Of a DNA stretch of 64,000 nucleotides, positions 35,096 to 46,700 are shown in pieces (the first letter of the stretch is position 1; each line of letters opens with the position of its first letter). A model generated the notes under the pieces. That model made no database searches. It was not told the origin of the DNA and worked only from the letters and a program-made list of their open reading frames with translations. This DNA comes from Tomocerus qinae (lineage: Eukaryota > Arthropoda > Collembola > Entomobryomorpha > Tomoceridae). Location of the stretch: NCBI GenBank assembly GCA_020055645.1, contig CM034546.1:12586001-12650000 (forward strand), in the 5' to 3' direction. The translations under genes were made by a program, and so were the position numbers.

Positions 35096-35392
35096 ACGGG
35101 CAAAAGGAACAAAAACACGTGATAATCAAAAATCTTTTACTGAATCAGTTAGCCCCATTTTGAATTTTGACTTTTTTGCTCATTAGCCACCTCGCAATTT
35201 ACCTGCCCACTAGCCACTACCCACTGGCTAGTTTAACTCTGCTAGTAATCCTGTTCGAATTATTAACTCCATTCATGACATTTTATATGGGTTCATTCTT
35301 TCAGAGAATGTTTTTAAACTAAATTATTCCGATAGGTTTTCTGAAAATCCTGCATAATTTTTGATAAATAATGCTTAATGGCAAAGAATTAA

Positions 35393-35532
35393 GGCCCATA
35401 TTTTTAATAAACACTCCCACTCTAATCTCCACTCTTTGAGAGTGTAAGGTATGTATTGAGGTACCTTTCACTCTCAAAAAAGTGCGTAAAAAGTGCGTGA
35501 GAGTGGGAGTCGAGTCATTAAAAATATGGGCC
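35393..35532. mobile_element. Palindromic MITE, 140 bp (Harbinger-like?)
   Basis: The inverted ends GGCCCATATTTTTAAT are followed by CACTCCCACTCT and its inverse, and flanked by TAA on both sides. A 3-bp TWA duplication with GG ends suggests PIF/Harbinger. It has no coding capacity. Confidence 0.7.
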
Positions 35533-35638
35533 TAAAACAGTTTGAACAAAAGTATGAAGTATACATTTTCTAGTTAAATTAATGTTGTTAAAGCAATTTA
35601 TGCGTTTCTTAGAAATCAGTTTTGGAAAAAATAGTGAG

Positions 35639-38105
35639 TTAGTACTTCGATTTTCTGTGGACATCATTTGTGTACCTACTTGGTTCATTGCAGAACTTTG
35701 TCATTATTGGACAAAATTCTTTTTTAATTTCGTCAATTTTTGGACGCTCTTCTGGGTGCAGACTCCAACACTGCTTTATCAAGTCAAAGCTAGAAGCAAA
35801 AATCAAATAAAACAAATTTACATATGTTCAGACCTAGTTTAGTAATTATCAAAATGGAAAAGATCATTGGTAAGAAAACGGTGTTTTGTCAAGTAATTTA
35901 CATTTCGGATGTGGCGTGTTTAGGACAATTCATTCTGTGTCCGTTTTCCAGTTCTTTTATAAAATCGTAAGAGTACGATAATCCCGGATATGGAGTTTCA
36001 GCAAGGGAAAATATTTCCCACAAAGTAATTCCAAGTGACCAAACATCGGATTGGAAAGAAAAAGTCATATCACGGAGAGCTTCGATTGCCATCCAACGCC
36101 AAGGAAGAGGTTCCTTTTATTACAGAAACGTATTGTTTTATTCAAGCTTAACGACAATTAATATTTATATAATACAGTAACAAAACTTTTTCACCCACTT
36201 GACTTTTTTTGACGTAATTACTATAACAGTATACCTTCCTGGAAAGTCCAAAATCGGTAATTTTTGCAGTTTCGAAATCAAATAGCAATATATTACGTGT
36301 AGCCAAGTCTCCGTGAATGATCTATGTAGAGATGTAAAAAATATTATACACATTGTGGTTATTAAGTGAAAAATGATGTTATTCCTAATTTGCCCAAAGG
36401 TGTAAAAACAAATCCTAATAATATTAAAAATGAAATAGCTCTGATTTAATTTTAAATGGAATCCTATAGCTAATTGATTATTATTGACATTTATACTGTT
36501 TATAATTGCAGATCACAGCAGACCTAAAGTTTCAACCCCAGTTAATATAAATGCCCTCCAAAAAAAATTTCCCCCACTAACCAATGCTTAAATGCGTACA
36601 TCTTAGAGATTCATTGTACTGTTGTATGGGTATATTACAATGAGTGAAATCTCATTGGTGGTGTGGTTCCTAGTAATAGTACTATAAGGTATAACTCTAT
36701 AAGATTAATGGTAACATCTTCATTTGCCTATCGCAATCAGTGAATATCTAATTTTGGGTGTCTGAAAGGCTGGTAGACGGGAATGGACGGTGTATTGGGG
36801 ATAACACCACGATATATGTATATGTGGTGGACTGGGAAGGATAAGAGGCTGGGAAAAATGACTTTCTCAGACTATACTAAGAGGGATACATTTGATCATA
36901 ATTACATCATAATTACTAAACGGTAGTAGCTAGAGATATGATACCAGCACCATCGATTAATACGAGTCTAATAATCTTATTAAGATCGAACATCCTAATC
37001 CAAAGATATTGTAAAAAAGCGAAAATTTTGAAAGAGAATTTGTGAAATATCTTTGGATTAGGATATCCGATTTAAATAATATTTCAAATCTAGGTTAATT
37101 AGACTCGATAGTGCTAGTATATCTCTAGTTAATTAGTCTGTATTACCGTTTAGTAATTAACATGTAATTATGACCACTATCAGTCTAGTATGACACATCC
37201 ATTATATCCCTCTCAGCTTCCTATCCCTCCTAGTCCACCACATACATGAAACACAGATAACGTCTAATGGACCCGTGTTCGAGAGGCCCTTTAAAGAATC
37301 TGCCCTTGCAATTGATAAATGATTTGTAATAATTAGGTAAATTATTTAGCTGATTCACAAGTGTTCAAAAATCGCTATTTGCAGTACATAACTATGAACT
37401 TTTTATTCCTTATACATTATACCTTTCTTAGGCGCAAATGTTGTAAAGCATTAATAATTTGGTATGACCATTTTGCCAATTGATGAGTTGTTAGACAGGT
37501 TAATGAACTGCTATTCAAAGTGTATTAAAATTCATTGTTAGTTTATACTTTTTTTATAAATTCAAACGACTAAGTGTTGACTATTTGTTAGTTACGTATT
37601 TTTAGTTCCTTTACAGGAATTGATGTCAGATTGTAGAAAGTCCTTGCGTCGTATTCTTAGAAACCCTTCTAAGGATCCTAATGCACAATATTCAACAAAA
37701 ATGTATGCAACACCTGAAACATTCAATTTATAATATTAAGCACGTTTTCTCTCAATCTCAACCTAAATATTTAAAGTGTAAAATTGAAACAAATGTACTA
37801 TTAATATCGATGTCAATCATCTATATTATTATTATTAAAGCCCATTATCAGTTTTGTAAAATGACATTGTTTAAAATGACAATGCGTTATAATACCTTGA
37901 GATAATCTTTTTGTCCGTGCACCCAATACACTAACAATATTTGGATGACTTCCAATGTGAATCAAAACTTTCAATTCCTGTAACAAGGATTTTAAATACT
38001 GCTTATCACATCCAGGCTTCGTTGTCTTGACGGCCACCAAGTTGTCGTGAATACGTCCTTTATAAACGATGCCAAACTCCCCACTACCCAAAATGCTTTC
38101 TCTAT
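35639..38105 (-). CDS. Receptor B, tyrosine kinase exons 9-14 (intact)
   Basis: The exons are 37896-38105, 37596-37713, 37423-37510, 36199-36321, 35902-36113 and 35639-35789. All are open, with matching phases and a stop at 35639-35641. Motifs in order are [20 protein letters not shown] (Lys), the helix-C Glu in LLQELKVL, hinge [31 protein letters not shown], Tyr-rich [39 protein letters not shown] and [11 protein letters not shown]. The motifs fit an active PDGFR/VEGFR-like kinase with a shortened insert, although HRD is HGD. It would phosphorylate tyrosines on itself and on partners inside the cell. Confidence 0.9.
36816..37247. mobile_element. Foldback MITE in intron 11 of receptor B
   Basis: The arms begin ATGTGGTGGACT(G/A)GGA and invert around a centre at about 37020. 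AATCCAAAGATATT and AATATCTTTGGATT face each other. It is absent from the matching intron of copy A, so it was inserted after duplication. No coding sequence. Confidence 0.7.
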
Positions 38106-38210
38106 CTGTGAAGTCAAAATTCATTCAAATTAATTTCAATTACATATCGAATAAAAATTTATTTAAAGCTCACATTATTTTTTACAAAATAGAATTTTGA
38201 GATTTAATAC

Positions 38211-38816
38211 CAATTTGGTAAGCATCATCATTTATTTCGAAGGTGTCCTTGTCATATGGCAGCTCATCTGGATTGGTACACAAGTCAAATGTGTCATTAT
38301 TTTCATGGATATGTCGCTGTAATCCATTGTTGAATAAAGCGATTTCCACACTTGTTAGTCCACTTTTCTAGAAAATATATAATTTTTAATTCTTTTTCTA
38401 AATGTAAGCCATGAGTACTGATTGCAAGTAATTCAAATTTTATAGCTCAATTATTTCTTACTAATGCTTACCATTTTTTGCATGAAAAACCATTTTACGA
38501 GCCCCATGACAATTATTGCAACTGTAAATAAACCAATAACTGACATCCAAACCCATTGGAATTGTGAATTTTGTGGAGTTTCTGCATTATTGATATCCCA
38601 GCAATTTTTGCAACTTAAATAAGAATCTTCTCTGGTCTTATTACTTTTCTCCGCTCTACAAATATACTTCCCTGCATTTTTGGCACCCATATGTCGTATT
38701 TCTAGTGTAGATATGGTTGTGGAATACGGTAGACACTGATTGGTTAAAAATGACTTATGTGTACGAACATTTGCATTTCCAGGTTTAATTATTTTTTCTT
38801 CCCCCGTTTTGTCAAC
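38211..38816 (-). CDS. Receptor B, exons 7-8: Ig domain end, transmembrane helix, juxtamembrane
   Basis: Exon 7 (38472-38816) ends the Ig domain (MGAKNAGKYICRAEKSNKT) and encodes the helix WVWMSVIGLFTVAIIVMGLV. Exon 8 (38211-38367) encodes ELPYDKDTFEI and several Tyr residues. Lengths and phases match copy A except for one extra codon in exon 7. Confidence 0.87.
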
Positions 38817-39430
38817 CTAATAAATTTCAGATGTCTATAAAAATGTTTAGTCCATAGTTATAAAAAGGTTTTGGAATTTTACATGCTGTATTGAATATGC
38901 TGACAGTATGCACAAATGGAATCCGTGGTCTAAGGAGGAAAATTGTCAGGAGGTGTGGGGAATTTCAGAGAATAACAAAACGAAATAATAATTATTGAGA
39001 AAAATGGGATGAACAGTTCTACGGTATGAAGTTTCAGAATGCACCAAACTTTTTTTACGATTTTAAATCGAAATTGATGGTAACAATTTAAAGTTTCTGA
39101 GGAAGTTAAGCAATAAATACCACCAACGATGAAAAAACTCTATTATCTATTAACTGTACTCACTGTGCTTCTATTGTGGTGCTTCCCGTAGTAAATTTTC
39201 CGTTGACATCGCAATCAAAGCCCACACATCTCCTTAAACATATGCTATGAATGTTATCTAATGTGCTTGAACGGATACAAAGCAATACACTGGTGTAGTA
39301 AGAGTTCAGAAAAGTAGTAAGACTGGTAATAAGAAATAGCATTACTACTGTTCTGTCACTTACGGTGGCCGCTGTATTGCATTTAAACCGTCCGTACACT
39401 AATAATGTCTGATTGTTTTTAAGAACTTAC

Positions 39431-39873
39431 TTTGAACCAGGCAATATTTTCCCTAAAAGCTCCATCCACAGTGCAATTTATTTGTACAGATGATTTGGCT
39501 GTGACAGATTGATTGTAAGGATTAATCATAACATAATCAGATTGCCAGTTCCTATCTGAATTTATGTCCTCGGTTATGTTCTTCAGATACGTTTTGAACT
39601 CAGGACAAAGTAGAGATTCCCGAAAATCTTCGCGAGGGCAATGTTGACAGATTAGTAGAGAGTACTTTGTGGCAGTACAAACTCCATTAACGTCATCTGC
39701 TTCGGTAGCGTCGGTGAGCACACCAAGTAGTCCTAGTTTATTGGCATAAACTGCCTTCTCGTATACACTGTCAGTGTTTTCAAAACTTATCCATCTTCCA
39801 TAAATGGAACTTTGGCATTTTCGTCCCAAAAAATTCTCCATGATTCATTTTTAAATAATACAGAATGGCAGAC
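39431..39873 (-). pseudogene. Receptor B, exon 6: end of GH18 domain, frameshifted
   Basis: The exon is homologous to 25914-26375 of copy A but 19 nt shorter: deletions of 10, 6 and 3 nt. The 10-nt loss near 39797, between two TCTT repeats, shifts the frame and creates TAA at 39787-39789 shortly after the VPFMED segment. Downstream of it, the alternative frame is open and conserved (WISFENTDSVYEKAV, LGVLTDATEADDVNG, CTVDGAF). An internal acceptor (ATGGAG/AAT) would restore phase but has no pyrimidine tract, so I doubt it is used. Either the allele is null or the base calls here are wrong. Confidence 0.75.
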
Positions 39874-40380
39874 CTAAAAACACAATCACATAAAACATCA
39901 GTTGGCTTAAGCTGAACTGGTAAGTTGTAACCATAAAATTTGTCCTACAGGCAATAACCAATTTGCATGGAAGCTTAATAATTAATCCTGTTGACTGTTA
40001 TTGTCCTATTGTCCTTAAAAACTACGGCAAAATTCCCAGGACTGTTATGTAATTTAACAAACACCTAAATAAGTATTTCATATAATTATACTTGTTCCTT
40101 CCGTGCAGACCAATACTGAAAATGCTTCCGTGTAGACCCTAGCATGCCCTACACTAGACTTTAATGACCGCGAGAGGTTCTATTAAGTTATAAGTAATTA
40201 CTGAATATATAAAATGCAGCTTATAGTATTAATACGTTTAGTAGTTTTATCACCCAGTTAGTAATAAATATTCAAAAAGTATCAAAAATCATAATCCAAT
40301 ATTTTAATGGCCTATAATAACCAGAGTCACTATGTTTAGGTACAGATATAAACATTTTTCTATGCCTGTATATTCAGCCC

Positions 40381-40632
40381 CAGAAATGGCACTTGAAATA
40401 TTTCTCGGAAATAAATAGGCGAAATTTTAGAAATATTTCACTCCTACTTTCCCTAAAAAAATGAAATATTTGAAATAAATAGAGTACATGGCATGGAATT
40501 TATTTCAATAAATTTCGCGCGAAATAAATGAATTGCGTATGCGTCTACACATGCGCATCGTATTTATATCAAGAATTTCATTAATTACATTAATTTCAAA
40601 TATTTCATTTTTCAAGAAAAATGCCATGTCTG
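40381..40632. mobile_element. hAT MITE, 252 bp, in intron 5 of receptor B
   Basis: The inverted ends are CAGAAATGGCA and CAGACATGGCA. The 8-bp flanks TTCAGCCC (40373-40380) and TTCAGCTC (40633-40640) differ at one base. Copy A shows the empty site near 26880 (TTCAACCC directly before TGAAAC). No coding sequence. Confidence 0.85.
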
Positions 40633-40715
40633 TTCAGCTCTGAAACTTTGGGGGCTTTAAAAACCGAGTGTATTAATTCTCTATTAGTTATATTTTTAAT
40701 TTGCTATGTTTATAC

Positions 40716-43700
40716 CTCAAAATAAAGCCAAACTCCATATCCAAGAATGGGACCATTTATATTGATCGTTTCAATCGTCATATTCGTTGATGTATTTTCT
40801 GGCTTCATTAGAAATGGTTGCCCCATGAAAGTAATTCCGAGAAGTATATTGCTACGGCGAACTTTCAGTTTGAATATCAAATGATTTAAAATTTTATCAA
40901 TGTGAGCTAATTCATTTAACTTTGAAGCAAATAATGGAGACCCATGAGCTGGTCTTCCGTTGTATAAGTCGCCATAATTCCAGCCTCGTAATACAAGGAT
41001 GTCAAAAATTCTACTAATTTGAGTAACATGGCTAAAAAATTGGTCAAATACTTGAGTTATACGTCCCCACACTTCAGTCACCAAGATCAAATCGTGTTTT
41101 CGAAACTCACGTTTCAACATCTATTGACATTAACAAATAACATTACATATCGAAATAATGTCAAATCGAAAAGTTTGTATCCTCACTGCCATCTATTGGT
41201 GTCAATTACATGTGATAACGTCAATCCGAAAAATTACCTGTGCAAAGTTCACAAAATTTTCATCAGGGGAGGTTATGAAAAAATTGTTGCCAAAATATGC
41301 TCCTGAAAGATTGAGTTCACTGAAATAGAAAATCTAAACTAAGAAACAACAAACATTTTTTTCCATTTCGGTCAATGTTTAAGGCTTTCTTACCTCATTA
41401 TTTCTTGAAACATTGAAATCATTGCTATTTGCTTATTCCTAGTCGAAAGTAGGTTTAGTAGTGCTTTGTAGAAATCATTTACATCTGATGATAATTCAAT
41501 TTCAACCAACGTTTTGAGATGAGGATACTTCGTTTGAATTATACCATTAAGCCATTTCATGAAAACTTAAAAGGAAAAAAAATTGATGAAAATCGCTCTA
41601 ATCATGTTTTTCTTAAATATTAATTCCTTTAACCTATGTTCAATCTCAAACGGATACAAATTATAAGTACATAACAAACATGATTGACTTTTAATTAACT
41701 ATGAAATATAATTGAGTATTGCACAAACATGACATTTATATTATTAAAATAAAAGTCACAAATATTTCTTCCTTTAGGATAAATCAGATTGTTATTATTT
41801 ATATTTTTTTACTTGAACAATAGTTTGACATTGAACTGACAAATAGGCTATTGCGGAAAAGTAAATTCTAATTTCTGAATGAGAAAGACGAAAACAAATT
41901 GTTTTTTTGACTTCTGCACTCACAGTATTCATTATCACGGATAATTTTGCAATTTTGTGAGTTGATGGTCAACCTTTGGTATATGACATGAGTACAGAGG
42001 TTTCCATCGAAGGAAATTCCACTACTGATATCTTCCAAAATAAAATGAGCAATTCCACTACGATGACGGGCTCCTAAAAAAATCTTGCACATCACAATCG
42101 AACTTTGATTTCGATAACCTGCAATAAAAATCAATGTTTCTATTAGTAGATATAAAGCATATTTTTATAGGTAAGGGAGACTGGGGATATTGTACGAACT
42201 TATCGTTTAGACGGCTCAATAAAATCAGGTTGAGAGGTATAAATTGATTTCATTATTTGACTATAATATTATAGACTATAACATATCTAGGCAGAGCTAC
42301 CCTTCATTTTATTACAATATTCCATTTTCCTGTATAATAAGGAGGTACATATGCAATAAATCCCCACTTTCAGTTTGTGGCATAGATTCTTTGCAAACTG
42401 TCATGCTATTGTCCTAAATGTAGAAAATATAGACGACCACAAAAGTCAATAGTGAGTCGGTTTGGTAAGTTATAACATACAATTACAGCTTATCCCTGAG
42501 GTAGGTAACTACATTTTAGTAATACAGTTTCATCGTTGACACCAAATCTAAATTTATATAATGCAGTTCGAATCAACTACACAACCCAATAGATTGAGAG
42601 GATATTTGTTTGTTATCTGATAGTTTTATTTTATTATCATAATATATAAATTATATCATATCAAAATTATGGGACATTATAGGAATTTTAGTCTTACCAA
42701 CTCTAATGTGGAAGGTAAATCTTGTCCAGCCAAGACTCACTTTCCACCAAATACAAATATTGTCTCGTGGCAGTGTCTTAGCCACGAGTCGTCTCTTCTT
42801 ACTCCCACTCTATATACACTATCCCTAATACTAAACTATACCCTATATGCCCTAACTAACCTAATACCTACACTACCTTATAACTACCTATATTATTATA
42901 TTGTATTAATTACACAAGCATACTAATTACATTCAGACATTCATTTGTTCTTCACTCATTCTGGATTGGGACTTTGGGGACACTACAAGTCCCAATAAAC
43001 TATCCTTAATCATTCATTCCAGTTCTCTCATACTTACTTTCATTCCTCCGATTCACTCTCGCATACATTCGGATATCATTCGTGCAACTCATACATACTG
43101 ACACTCATACCCGGGTAACAGACACACTCACATCCACACTTGGATCAGTCCCTCACATTGGGACAGGACTCATCGTCACAGGACCGTGACAACCCAGCCA
43201 GCCTACAACACCTGCCGGCAAAAGCAGGGTAGGTTTGTACCTTTAAGTACATAACGGCATACTGGGCATTCCGGGTAGTAGGAGTTACCTACTCTACACC
43301 CGCAGTAGCGACCGCGACAGCTCGGACCGGGCAACTTCGGGGAGTTCGGTTTTTTTAAATTAAACTAAATTAATATTAAATAAAATTAAAAATTAATTAA
43401 ATAAATATTTAATTACTGTTTGTTTTCTTTCCTTACAGCTAAAGAAAAAATTTTTTAAGTGGGTCACACCAGGCCAAGCACTAAGAAAAATTATTTCTTG
43501 GGCTACAACTAAATTAATAGACCTTATAGCTAAACTAAAATTAAAATACTCCAACTTTTGATAAAATTGTCTCGTTTTCTGCGTTCATCAAATTCCCTTG
43601 CTTTTATTTAATTAAATACAAGCAAGGAAAAGCATAATTCAATAAAATAAACATAGGAACATACGAAGAAATCCCTAATTATAATAAAATAATTTAAAAT

Positions 43701-46700
43701 ATATGAATTAAAATTAATTTTTGATTTTTTTTGATTTTCTTGGATTACCCCGCAGTAAATACACTGCGAAAAATTTTTTCATTTGGCCACGCCAGGTACG
43801 TTACGTACATGGGTTATTTTTGGCCATAATTAACTTTAAATATTTCAATTAAATAATTTTCTATAGTTAAGGGTGACTTGACACTTCACAGAAAGTCAAG
43901 CTAGCCTTAATTGATCATAATTCAGTCAAGAATACATTTAATTACATAAATAACTATTTTTTTCCCAAAAATAAACACTTTAGAGGGAAGTATTTCCGCA
44001 TTTTGGTAAAATCTACCCGTCCCCCTGCGCAAATTTTTCTTAAATTGTAAACACTTATAGAATTAAATGCATAATAAATTCAAAGTACTAATAATATTGT
44101 TCTAACAGGTATTGCAGTACTACAGCCCAGAGACGGTCCTCAGTTAAATAAAAACGGAAGGATCTCTTTGGAAAAATCTACAGTTAATTAGGTATAGCTT
44201 CGGCATTTACAAAATAAATTCAATATAATTAAATAATAAATATTTCCAGAAATACAAACAATACAAAAACTAATTGCACTTTACCTATGAGTTTTTTTAC
44301 AGTGAACCGGGCTAGTTTTACTAATTTTCAAGCAAGGAAAATTCAAGTATCGCCTGGAATTCAGTGTATTTTGTGGGAATAAAAATCAAATAACTGGTAA
44401 CAATCAAAATAAAAAATTATGTTAAACATTAAGTATATCTATATAATTATAGTATGTGTATACCCGCATACTATACCCTCCCATAAGTATATTATATAGA
44501 TATAAGAGTAACAAGAAAGGTGGTTGATCCCAAAAAACATCTGTGTGATCTAGTTTGGAAAATACCATTCTGTCGATTTACATAGATTAGTTCTTTTTAT
44601 GAATCTTTATCGAGTTTTGAACCGACAAGACTTGATTACTTCATTTGTTCTTTTTCTGAATATTCTTGTCTGGACACTCCGGATTTTGGAATTATTCAAA
44701 TTAATTTAAATTTATAATTCAAGTAGTAAGCAAAGGGACAACTACCTACCACACATGCATAACCATTCATCATGCATCGAATCACATTAGCATTTCTGGC
44801 AGCAGGATTCTCTTAAGGTTGTTGAACCTGAATTACCAAACGCATATTTGGATTTTGTTGTTTCCTCTCAACTGTAAGAAATGTTTAATTTTCAGCATTT
44901 CAATAATAGCCAAGAGCTTTCAACGTTCATTAAACTTCATTATTATAATCAAAGTAAATTTGAATTTGGCAGCATCTCTGACATTGATGCAAATATTTTG
45001 TCACAATATTCTTTGTTGATTAAAATGCAAAGCATTTTTCTATAACAATAAGTCTAAAAATATTCTCTATATAGTTGATCGCATTATATGACTACGGACT
45101 GAAAATAATTTTGAATTTTTCAGTACCCAGTTCAATTGCTGCTACTATTTAGTTGATTCACTTAATATTAGTGGATATGTCTACTAATTCTCTTCATGCC
45201 TTCAACCTTCATTAATGTTAGTTCGTGCGGAAATTCAAGCATGAGTAGAAAGACCAGTAAGACGATGCCGCCGATTAATTGCTTTTAATCGGGCTGCATT
45301 AGATAAAATAATAGTAGTAGATTTAAGACAACATAGATATAAGCTTCTTGAACATTCACTTTACTCACGTTGATGAAATCATTGACGCTAGAGTGAAACA
45401 TTTGGGTTTTCAAGATCCAAATATTTAGGTTTAACAAATTGTTGAACCAATTATTCATATAAATCCTAGTTTACATGATTCATGCATTATGGCTATTCCT
45501 AATAGAGAATTGCCAAGAATTTTACCTGCTGCTATGGGTCAACTCAATGCTGATCAAATTGCAGCTATAAATAATTATTTGGCTGAACAAATAAATGCAG
45601 CTCAAGCAAACGTCATCGTTCCACACGGGGAGGTAAATATTCCTATTCCTACATATAAACCTCATGAGCATACAGCTGCTTCTTTTTTAGATAATATTGA
45701 AAGATATTATGAGGCCATGAACTACAGACCAGCTGTTTACGTTATCATGCTGTCTACAGGGTGTCAAACTAGGATTCAGGCCCTATGTATCTAAAGAACC
45801 GTAAGTAGCACGACAAAACCGTTAATACCAATCGAAAGCGCGTGCAAAGTTACATTGAAACACCGGTTTTCATCAACTTATTCCTACGCATTCGCTTACA
45901 CCAGCAGTTCTCCCAAAAAAAGTTGAAAATATGAATAAATTACTAGCTAATTTATGACCAAATCTCTCGCGGGGGCTGAATTTAGGCAGCGGTACTGTGT
46001 TGCCACTGTTTCCGCTGTTGCCGCTGGGTGGTATGGGGGTGAACGGCAACAGCATGACAGTGGAGACAGTGGCAACAACGGCAACAATGGCGACACGCTA
46101 GAACCCCTGGCGGCAACAGTAGCGACACGCTACAACCACGTGCGGCAACAGCGGCGACACGCTACAACCACTTGCAGCAACAGCGGCGACATGCTGCAAC
46201 CACTAGTGGCAACACTGACCAGCGGCAACAGAGACACATTAATCTGGTTTCCTCTGTGTTGCTCTTGTCTTAGAGCATTGAGCTCAGAGCAACAGTGCAC
46301 TTGGCTTACATTAGGTTTAGCGGCAACAGAGGAAATCAGATTAATGTGACTCTGTTGCCGCTAGTGGTTGCAGTGTGTCGCCGCTGTTGCCGCAAGTGGT
46401 TGTAGCGTGTCGCCGCTGTTGCCGCACGTGGTTGTAGCGTGTCGCCACTGTTGCCGCCAGTGGTTGTTGCGTCTCGACACTGTCTCCGCTATTATGCTGT
46501 TGCCGCTCACCCCCATACCTCCCAGCGGCAACGGCGGCAACAGCGGCAACACAGTACCGCTGCCTAAATTCAGCCCCCGCGAGAGATTTGGTCACGAATT
46601 AGCTAGTAATTTATTCATATTTTCAACTTTTTTTGGGAGAACTGCTGGTGTAAGTGAATGCGTAGGAATAAGTTGATGAAAACCGGTGTTTCAATGTAAC

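Noticed and set aside
45954-46676. Open frames of 60-130 codons around 45.9-46.7 kb and 34.8-35.1 kb
   Set aside because: They arise from GC-rich tandem units in foldback arms and read as low-complexity peptides on both strands.
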